DNA of 10,388 bases, from NCBI GenBank assembly GCA_937930625.1, contig CALHBW010000174.1, forward strand, positions 1 through 10,388, read 5' to 3'. Below the pieces are notes generated by a model, which saw only the letters and a list, made by a program, of their open reading frames with translations, made no database searches and had not been told where the DNA came from. Source of the DNA: an uncultured Saprospiraceae bacterium (GTDB lineage: Bacteria; Bacteroidota; Bacteroidia; Chitinophagales; Saprospiraceae). Made by a program: the position numbers and the translations under genes. This document shows, in pieces, positions 1 to 5,725 of this stretch. Within the stretch, counting starts at the first letter, position 1. The number at the start of each line of letters is the position of its first letter.

Positions 1-10
1 TTTATACTTC

Positions 11-57
11 TTCAATGAAATGGTTATTTATACCCGATAAACGCCCATTTCATTGAA
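11..57. repeat. 13-bp perfect inverted repeat (hairpin)
   Basis: Positions 11-23 and 45-57 are perfect reverse complements (arm TTCAATGAAATGG) separated by a 21-base loop. No T-run follows the stem on either strand, so a factor-independent terminator is not well supported. It could mark the end of a gene lying off the left edge, or be a solo repeat. Confidence 0.5.
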
Positions 58-76
58 TCGTCTAAAGAAAAAAATC

Positions 77-329
77 GGCTCATCTAGGAATTTAGTGGAA
101 CGTAAAAGGAGTGCGTAAATCGTTTGTATGTTGTGAGCATAAGTCGGCGGACATTTTGAAAATGTCAGGCGACAGAATTAGTACACGATTATTTTATTAT
201 CAATAAGTTATAAAATAAAAATAATGCAATTCGTTCTGTAGAAAAATTAAATTAAAACATAGATACAACTCGCCTGACATTTTCAAAATGTCCGTCGAGT
301 GGGCTTTCCACTAAATTCCTAGATGAGCC
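77..329. mobile_element. MITE-like non-autonomous element with 24-bp TIRs and 8-bp target duplication
   Basis: Positions 77-100 and 306-329 form a perfect 24-bp terminal inverted repeat beginning GGCTCATCTAGG. Directly outside each end is the same 8-bp word AAAAAATC (69-76 and 330-337), as expected for a target-site duplication. The 253-bp interior has no open frame of useful length, so any transposase would have to act in trans. GG-starting termini with 8-bp duplications are known for several IS families, ISL3 and IS1595 among them; assigning one is inference. The A-rich duplication could in principle match by chance, but exact abutment at both ends makes this unlikely. Lying just downstream of the aspartate kinase gene, the folded element might also help end that transcript. 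Confidence 0.75.
148..294. repeat. Subterminal inverted repeat, each arm itself a palindrome
   Basis: Inside the MITE-like element, 148-172 and 270-294 are perfect 25-bp reverse complements. Each arm contains its own short hairpin, GACATTTT-N-AAAATGTC (150-166 and 276-292, one-base centre). The sequence can therefore form one long stem or two small ones. The AT-rich middle (173-269) has further short complementary stretches, for example ACAGAA at 172-177 with TTCTGT at 234-239. Subterminal palindromes are often transposase-binding sites; that role here is inference. Confidence 0.65.
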
Positions 330-379
330 AAAAAATCTAATTCTAAAATTACGAACTTATTTCATACACGCCCCTAATG

Positions 380-410
380 AACTCAATAAACCTAATCAAC
401 TCAATAAACC
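380..410. repeat. Short direct repeat, 18-bp period
   Basis: AACTCAATAAACC occurs at 380-392 and again at 398-410, just before the aspartate kinase stop codon. It may be a remnant of the kind of short tandem repeat seen in the other gaps. No function can be assigned. Confidence 0.45.
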
Positions 411-411
411 C

Positions 412-1692
412 TTACCCAATTCTCTCCAATTCCGGCAGGTCTTTCACGACCATCTGAATCATATCACGAATATAGGCTTCCAATAGGATTAATTTATTGA
501 CTTTCAACTGTTCTACGACTTCGGGTTTGTAGTGTCGGACGGTGATGAGTTCGAGATTATCTTGTTGGGTAATTTGGAAATCTTCGCTCAAATCTTCTAT
601 CAATGCTGCAATGCGTTTAGGTCGATTCGTAAGGCAAACAGAGAAACTAATCGCGGTGTTTTGCATCATATTGACCTTGAGTTGGTACTTGGCGAGTGCC
701 GCGAAAATCACACTCAAATTATCTTCCGCTACAAAAGAAAAATTGCGTGTAGAAATGTGCAATAAAATCTGCTCCTTCTCCACTACAATAATCGGCGGAT
801 AATGCGCTTCTGTATCGCTATTGATAAGTGTCCCCTCCCCCGTCGGTTCCACAAAAGATTTGACATACATCGGAATGTTTTTGTTTTGAAGTGGCTTGAT
901 GGTTTTCGGGTGAATGACTTTTGCACCGTAATAGGTCATTTCGATGGCTTCGCGGTACGAAAGGTGGTCTATTTTTGTGACATTTTTGAAAATACGCGGA
1001 TTGGCAGTCAGGATGCCCGGCACATCTTTCCATACACTCATACTCTCAGCATCAAGGCAATAGGAAAATATCGCCGCCGTAAAATCCGAGCCTTCGCGCC
1101 CAAGTGTGGTCGTAAAATTTTCGGAAGTACCACCGACAAAGCCTTGTGTCAATACAAAACCCTTTTTGAGCAGGGGCAACACTACGCGATTGGCATTTTT
1201 CACAGTGGCTTCCCATTCAATCTTGGCGGCGCGATAGGTATTGTCCGTCAAAATCACATCGCGTGCATCAAGCCAAGTCGTTGGTAATTCGACTTTATTG
1301 AGGTAAGCACTTAGGATGCGTGTGGAGAGAAATTCACCGATAGAAACCACTTGGTCATAGATATAATCGTAACTTTCTTCGGGTGCTTCTTCGAGTACCC
1401 ACTCTATTTCTACGAGGGTATCATTGACCGTATCAAAAATGGAATCATTCGCCTCAAAAAGCTCCTTCAAAACCGCATAATGCGCTTGCCGAACTTCTTC
1501 TAATCGTGCTTGTGCTTCTTCTGTTTTTTGATAATAGGCTTCCGCAACGCGCTCCAGCGCATTGGTCATTTTACCCATCGCCGACACGACGATGACGAGT
1601 TGCTCTCCTTTGTAATTTTGTAAAATATTGGCTGCGTTTCTGATTGCCTCTGCATCTTTGACTGATGCACCGCCAAACTTAAATACTCTCAT
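412..1692 (-). CDS. lysC: Aspartate kinase (monofunctional)
   Basis: Phosphorylates L-aspartate to 4-phospho-L-aspartate in the cytoplasm, the first step toward lysine/diaminopimelate, threonine and methionine. At 426 residues it has the usual length of a monofunctional aspartokinase. The amino-acid-kinase domain spans about 1-285: KFGGAS at 5-10 (family consensus KFGGTS), VSIGEFLSTR at 116-125, TTTLGREGSD at 194-203, SVWKDVPGILTANPR at 219-233 and YGAKVIHPKTI at 255-265. Residues from about 308 to the end fit tandem ACT regulatory domains (DNLSVIFAAL at 324-333, a degenerate second copy after 375), so feedback control by an end product is expected from family knowledge. There is no homoserine dehydrogenase domain. 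The ATG at 1692 is chosen because KFGG must lie at the extreme N-terminus. No Shine-Dalgarno and no lysine riboswitch are evident upstream. The symbol reflects enzyme class; which paralogue this is cannot be told. Confidence 0.95.
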   Translation of the reverse strand: MRVFKFGGASVKDAEAIRNAANILQNYKGEQLVIVVSAMGKMTNALERVAEAYYQKTEEAQARLEEVRQAHYAVLKELFEANDSIFDTVNDTLVEIEWVLEEAPEESYDYIYDQVVSIGEFLSTRILSAYLNKVELPTTWLDARDVILTDNTYRAAKIEWEATVKNANRVVLPLLKKGFVLTQGFVGGTSENFTTTLGREGSDFTAAIFSYCLDAESMSVWKDVPGILTANPRIFKNVTKIDHLSYREAIEMTYYGAKVIHPKTIKPLQNKNIPMYVKSFVEPTGEGTLINSDTEAHYPPIIVVEKEQILLHISTRNFSFVAEDNLSVIFAALAKYQLKVNMMQNTAISFSVCLTNRPKRIAALIEDLSEDFQITQQDNLELITVRHYKPEVVEQLKVNKLILLEAYIRDMIQMVVKDLPELERIG

Positions 1693-1953
1693 GATAATGC
1701 TACAGTGCTTAAATGATGTAATGCTTAAATTGGCGTGATTAGTCAGTGTGTTAGTACCTAAATCTTGAACTCTTGCGCGTTGTTCGCAAAAGATGAGTAG
1801 ATGAATAAATTTGAAATGAAATAATGTTTTAATGAATCAATAAACTCAAGCGTAAAAACATCTACTCATTTTATCATGTACTCATTATGGTAGTGGCTTC
1901 GCCACGTTGGGAAGGATTAGTATAGAAAAAGGTTATTCATTTTCGGAATTGAA

Positions 1954-2061
1954 TATTAATTGGACGGAAAGAAACCCATAAGGTTAAAAACTTATAGGTT
2001 TTAGATACCAGCGTTTTATAAAAATAAATAATTTAAACTTATTGTATTTGTCCAATTAATA
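1954..2061. repeat. Small inverted-repeat-bounded segment with internal hairpin
   Basis: TATTAATTGGAC at 1954-1965 is perfectly complementary to 2050-2061. Between them, 1972-1982 and 1991-2001 form an 11-bp stem with one mismatch around an 8-base loop. The 108-bp unit looks like a miniature interspersed repeat, but no target duplication flanks it, so mobility is not shown. Confidence 0.4.
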
Positions 2062-2139
2062 AATAGTCCCGTTCATTTTTAATAGAAAATATACTCCTTA
2101 AACGATAGTGCCTTTTTCATGACGAATACTCCACAACTA

Positions 2140-2181
2140 ACTAATAACCAATCACTAATCAACTGATTACCAACACCAATT
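2140..2181. repeat. Decayed heptanucleotide repeat (ACYAATM-like)
   Basis: Read in a 7-bp register from 2140 the units are ACTAATA, ACCAATC and ACTAATC, then two poorly matching units, then ACCAATT at 2175-2181. This resembles the clean 7-bp arrays elsewhere in the window, in degenerate form. No inverted partner was found nearby. Confidence 0.35.
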
Positions 2182-2200
2182 TAAATGGTATCCAAAAAAT

Positions 2201-2285
2201 CAAGCGCAAGTTCAATTTTATATTTGGCTACACCAATACTTTTTATGAATATTTTCACAAAAAATCAAAATTGAACTTGCGCTTG
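2201..2285. terminator. Strong 19-bp hairpin, possible two-way terminator
   Basis: Positions 2201-2219 and 2267-2285 are perfect 19-bp reverse complements (arm CAAGCGCAAGTTCAATTTT). A T-run follows the stem on the plus strand (2286-2291), and an A-run precedes it (2194-2199), which reads as T-rich on the minus strand. It sits 30 bases past the stop codon of the minus-strand DUF5916 gene, a suitable place to end that transcript. The 47-base loop is long for a classical intrinsic terminator, so it may instead be a repeat element that happens to lie there. Confidence 0.5.
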
Positions 2286-2315
2286 TTTTTTGTACAAATG
2301 ATTAGAAACTACTCG

Positions 2316-5000
2316 CTATCTCCTCCTCTTCTGAATCGTCAAATAATCCAGATAATACAACAACTTGATAGAGAATAAATTATCAGGCGTAATATCTTCA
2401 TTTAATACCGCCCAGTTGTCAAGATAATTATAGGTAAATTCAGTATTATTATTCAGCAAGGTACGTTTCCAGATGATATTAAACTCACTGCCCGGCGCGA
2501 ATCTAAAGCGATAAATCAGGTCAATATTATACAAATTGAAACTTGTATTATTGTCTTCATCATAAGTCGTGCTGCGGAGTGTGCCATCTTGTCGCAATTG
2601 GAAATATTCCTGATAATCCACCAATGCCCAGTAATGACGCCCTCGCGCCGTGATAGCCATTTTCGGACTAAAAATAATATTTGCCGTCACTGCCGTAGTA
2701 ATCTCCCGACGGTCACGACGTCCTATGATAATTGCGCCATCTGCGCCGTCATCAGCAAATCCATAGTCATTTTTTCGGGTGACATAATCCAGATTACCTT
2801 GTAGATTCAAGCCACGTCCAAAACGCAATCGCGCAAGTGCGCCATATCGCGTAGCCCGCGCATCCCATTCAGGATAAGCACGATAGCCAAAATTAAATTG
2901 ATAAGAAAAAGGGTTCGCCAAATCCGTAGCTAAGAAAGTATTAAACTCATAATTTTTGGGGACAAGAAAGGGTGAACCTTCCCGACGCGATTCAAAATAA
3001 TCATTCGATTCACGCGGAAAATATTCCCCGAAAACACCCATACCCAAGTTATTGCTGAATGTCCACCAAGCACCACCTTCTACAAAATAATTCGCAAAAG
3101 CCAGTGGCGCAAAGCGTTGTTCGTGATTGATGCCTCCATAAAAATTCAGGTCATAAAAACCGTAAAACGAACGCAATAATTTATACTCCACCCTGCCTCT
3201 GTGAAAAATGCGATTCTGTGTAGAAAAGCCCAAATCATTGGCGTCATACTTCCGACTTTCCACATCGCGCTCTACACTATATCTGAACCTGCCACCAAAT
3301 TTCCCGGCTTTCACATTATAAGCAAAACCTGCCTGACCACGCGGATTATCATTCTCATCCCGAAGGAAAAGCTGACTGATAGAACCGCGCCCAACAATGC
3401 CATAATTATTATCATTATCAAACAGCGCATATTCGAGTGCCGTCACATTGGCATCCCGAAAACCGCCGTTCGTCAAGTTAGAAACGATAGTATCGCGCAC
3501 GCTGCCCCCACGTACTACATTTGTATTCGTAAAACTAACATGCGAATTATTGGGTAATAATTGGTCAATTACGATGACATTATAATTCGTTGCCGGACCT
3601 GTCGGAATCTCTCTAAAAATCGCGCCGTTGCCCTCCTGTGCTTCGGCAAATGTTCTGCCTGTCAAGGCATTAAAAATCCCGATGCCCGTACCTTTGCGAC
3701 TGCGACTTGTCAATTTAGTGGCATTGACAAGTGGTGCTCTGACAGGATTTTGAGTAAGTGTCTGCGAAGGTGACAGAATATTTTGCTCTCCAAGCGGAAG
3801 GTTCGCATCGTCTTCCAATAATTGTCGATAAACGGGTTCCTCTCCTATTCTGCGCGAATAAAAAATTCCGCCTCTGTCAAAAATTTCAAATCCTTCGGTA
3901 AAAAATGGTCGGTTCTCATCAAAACGTTGTTCAAACGGACCAAGATTCAGCACCACATCATCAAAACGCACCTGTCCGAAATCCGGTATCAGCGAAAAAT
4001 CCAAAGTCGTCGTTTCGCTAATCCCAACACGTAAATCAACTCCTCCTGAAAGGTTTGAGTTCCAATTGCTCGTATCACGACCTGTGGGAATATAGTCAAA
4101 ACGATTCAACAGATAAGGCGTAAATGAAAGTCGTACAGGCGGTTGAATTTTACGAATCCCATGCAAGCGACCAAATTGATTCACAAAGCCACCCACCGCA
4201 GGGTTCACCTCATTCCAAAAAGCCGTTTCATCATTTTTATCCGTTATTCGCATAAAATTAATGCCCCAAACCTGCACATCCTTATCAGGAAAACGCAGCG
4301 CAGAATAAGGAATTTTCATCTCTACTGTCCATGCGTTCCGGTAGGTTTTTACGGCACTATCCCACACCGCATCCCAAGCCAAACCGTCACTTTGCACCAA
4401 AGGGTCATCTTCCACATCTGCCACTACGCCCTCATAAATACGCTCTCCGGTACGCCCCGACGACATGTACCTATCCAAAGAAGGCACAGTGATACGCGGC
4501 TGCCGCACACCACCAAATACCGTAGCTTCTTCATTCTCCCGATTCACCGATACATCCAATTGTACGCCCGATGCCGTCACCCCAAAGCCAAAAGCATTTT
4601 GCCCCTGTGCATAGGGGTCGATAAATACCTGAAAAATATCTGTTTGTAGAGAATTATCATCCCGCACACCCAGTTCCTTTGCTACTCGCGACACATCTTC
4701 TTCATTGATAATCGCCGAAACATAAATTGCCTTATCATCGTACAAAATACGAACTTCAGTCTGTTGTGCAGCCTCCACACCCGGCATCGGAAAGTAAGCG
4801 ATAAAATCTTTGGCGGGTCTTGCCTCCTTCCACGCTGCATCATTCAGCAAACCATCAATTTGAGGAGGCGTATCTGTGCGTTTGGCGTACATGCGCTTCA
4901 TACTTTGTGCATGTGATGTTTGCACAAAAAAGCATAGCAACATGAAAACAGAAAAACAATAAGACAAGCATTTGCGGTTAAATATAAAAACATGGCGCAT
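2316..5000 (-). CDS. DUF5916 / CBM9-like outer-membrane protein
   Basis: A large envelope protein with an N-terminal carbohydrate-binding-family-9-like domain and a long DUF5916 region rich in alternating aromatic beta-strand patterns, probably an outer-membrane barrel. Numbering from ATG 5000 (894 residues): signal peptide about 1-32 (basic start, hydrophobic stretch, SHA before Gln); CBM9-like region about 40-240 with QIDGLLNDAAW (47-57), WDAVWDSAVKTYRNAW (209-224) and KIPYSALRF (229-237); DUF5916 signatures DFSLIPDFGQ (334-343), FDENRPFFTEG (360-370) and FYSRRIG (380-386); then repeated strand-like segments to the C-terminus. The frame extends upstream to a GTG at 5021, but that start adds residues before the signal peptide and falls inside a repeat, so ATG 5000 is preferred. 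The biochemical role of DUF5916 is not established. It is transcribed away from the OmpA-family gene, across a 725-bp divergent gap. Confidence 0.88.
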   Translation of the reverse strand: MRHVFIFNRKCLSYCFSVFMLLCFFVQTSHAQSMKRMYAKRTDTPPQIDGLLNDAAWKEARPAKDFIAYFPMPGVEAAQQTEVRILYDDKAIYVSAIINEEDVSRVAKELGVRDDNSLQTDIFQVFIDPYAQGQNAFGFGVTASGVQLDVSVNRENEEATVFGGVRQPRITVPSLDRYMSSGRTGERIYEGVVADVEDDPLVQSDGLAWDAVWDSAVKTYRNAWTVEMKIPYSALRFPDKDVQVWGINFMRITDKNDETAFWNEVNPAVGGFVNQFGRLHGIRKIQPPVRLSFTPYLLNRFDYIPTGRDTSNWNSNLSGGVDLRVGISETTTLDFSLIPDFGQVRFDDVVLNLGPFEQRFDENRPFFTEGFEIFDRGGIFYSRRIGEEPVYRQLLEDDANLPLGEQNILSPSQTLTQNPVRAPLVNATKLTSRSRKGTGIGIFNALTGRTFAEAQEGNGAIFREIPTGPATNYNVIVIDQLLPNNSHVSFTNTNVVRGGSVRDTIVSNLTNGGFRDANVTALEYALFDNDNNYGIVGRGSISQLFLRDENDNPRGQAGFAYNVKAGKFGGRFRYSVERDVESRKYDANDLGFSTQNRIFHRGRVEYKLLRSFYGFYDLNFYGGINHEQRFAPLAFANYFVEGGAWWTFSNNLGMGVFGEYFPRESNDYFESRREGSPFLVPKNYEFNTFLATDLANPFSYQFNFGYRAYPEWDARATRYGALARLRFGRGLNLQGNLDYVTRKNDYGFADDGADGAIIIGRRDRREITTAVTANIIFSPKMAITARGRHYWALVDYQEYFQLRQDGTLRSTTYDEDNNTSFNLYNIDLIYRFRFAPGSEFNIIWKRTLLNNNTEFTYNYLDNWAVLNEDITPDNLFSIKLLYYLDYLTIQKRRR

Positions 5001-5019
5001 ATTGAACAGTTTTGTTAAC

Positions 5020-5342
5020 ACGGGTTACGAGTTACGAGTTAATAAATTGTGAGTTACCAAATACATACAAAAGAAATAATATTATACTGTGAACGGTATA
5101 AATTTCGGAAAATATTAACATTTATATTTCACGCAGAGGGCGCAGAGTACGCGGAGAAATACTATAAAATCTCTGCGACCTCTGCGTTCTCTGCGTGAAT
5201 TAGCATTTTCCGAAATTTACCCCGTTTAGAGTATAAGTACATTCTATCTTTATTAACTTTCGGAATTATCCCTTAATTACGTTACTTTTTAACGCAATTT
5301 GGCAACTCATAACTCATAACCCACAACTCGTAACCCGTAACC
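5020..5342. repeat. Nested composite palindrome of three repeat classes
   Basis: This occupies the left half of the divergent gap between the DUF5916 and OmpA-family genes. The outer arms are heptamers: ACGGGTT and two ACGAGTT in register at 5020-5040 plus GTGAGTT at 5049-5055, mirrored by five AACYCRY-type units at 5304-5338 plus AACC. The middle arms are a 32-bp inverted repeat matching at 28 of 32 positions (5082-5113 with 5205-5236), including 15 consecutive matches. The inner arms are three 9-bp units on each side, consensus NCGCAGAGN (5131-5157 and 5170-5196), with a perfect 11-bp stem at 5128-5138 and 5189-5199. The innermost loop is about 5159-5169. All three layers are roughly concentric. 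Confidence 0.8.
5131..5196. repeat. 9-bp CGCAGAG tandem repeats, inverted pair
   Basis: On the plus strand three 9-bp units built on CGCAGAG run from 5131 to 5157. From 5170 to 5196 the complementary units TCTCTGCGA, CCTCTGCGT and TCTCTGCGT follow. The GC-rich units contrast sharply with the surrounding AT-rich DNA. From memory, similar CGCAGAG or CGCAAAG hairpins occur interspersed in genomes of several phyla; I cannot check that here. Confidence 0.75.
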
Positions 5343-5425
5343 TTTTAAAAAATTACGGCAATATTAAGTTTAAAGTTACAATTTATGACGTTTTTTTCAG
5401 TTTGAATAAAGGGAAATCGTCTCTA

Positions 5426-5457
5426 TTGTGACAACTTTTTGTTTTTTATTACATTTG
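5426..5457 (+). promoter_or_regulatory. Candidate Bacteroidota-type promoter for the OmpA-family gene
   Basis: TACATTTG at 5450-5457 is a perfect match to the Bacteroidota -7 box TAnnTTTG, and TTG at 5426-5428 lies 21 bases upstream, within the usual spacing for the -33 element. Transcription would start near 5464, so the TCTCNNN inverted pair (5468-5706) would lie almost entirely in a roughly 260-base leader before the ATG at 5726. The site was found by eye; chance matches are possible in AT-rich DNA. Confidence 0.45.
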
Positions 5458-5467
5458 TGTAGTTAGA

Positions 5468-5706
5468 TGTGAGACGAGAGACAAAAGATGTAAGACGAGA
5501 GATTTAACGTGATTTTTTTATCTAAAATGTAAAAGTAGCAAATATTACGTGTATATTTTTTTGTTTTTTATTTGTAAAAAATTTAAAATGAATAAGTTAT
5601 AAAAAAAAATGCACCATAAAACTTTTATATTTTACATTCAAAAAAATCCTACTCGCGTCTCTCTTCTCTAATCTCTAATCTAATCTCTCTCGTCTCATTT
5701 CTAATT
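5468..5706. repeat. TCTCNNN-family heptamer arrays, inverted pair, upstream of the OmpA-family gene
   Basis: The left arm (5468-5502) has five in-register heptamers of the complementary type: TGTGAGA, CGAGAGA, CAAAAGA, TGTAAGA, CGAGAGA. The right arm (5658-5706) has seven TCT-led units: TCTCTCT, TCTCTAA twice, a 5-base unit, a 9-base unit, TCTCATT and TCTAATT. The arms are opposite in orientation and could pair around an AT-rich loop (5507-5650), in which I see no gene. The unit alphabet matches the large array after the OmpA-family gene, so that gene has this family on both sides. Confidence 0.75.
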
Positions 5707-5725
5707 TAAGAATTATTTAACGTAT

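Larger units (their letters stand above)
1693..2315. other. Gene-free gap with several short inverted repeats
   Basis: This gap separates the 5' end of the aspartate kinase gene from the 3' end of the DUF5916 gene. I find no convincing open frame or RNA gene. It holds a 9-bp direct repeat TGCTTAAAT (1706-1714, 1722-1730), an 11-bp inverted repeat ATGAGTAGATG (1793-1803 with 1859-1869), a tight hairpin GTGGC-TTC-GCCAC (1893-1905), a 12-bp inverted repeat bounding 1954-2061, decayed heptamers near 2140-2181, and a strong hairpin at 2201-2285. The kinase promoter should lie in the right-to-left direction just above 1692, but I see no clear TAnnTTTG there. Confidence 0.6.

Noticed and set aside
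77..329. Complete insertion sequence
   Set aside because: The 253-bp interval is too short for a transposase and contains no useful open frame; a non-autonomous element fits better.
802..1287. Plus-strand open frame of 161 codons
   Set aside because: It lies wholly inside the aspartate kinase gene on the other strand and shows no recognisable domain.
1693..1900. Lysine riboswitch before the aspartate kinase gene
   Set aside because: Only short scattered inverted repeats are present; I do not see the multi-helix lysine-element layout.
5001..5021. Upstream GTG start for the DUF5916 protein
   Set aside because: It adds seven residues in front of a well-formed signal peptide, and its codon overlaps the first heptamer of the repeat. 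ATG at 5000 is the better start.
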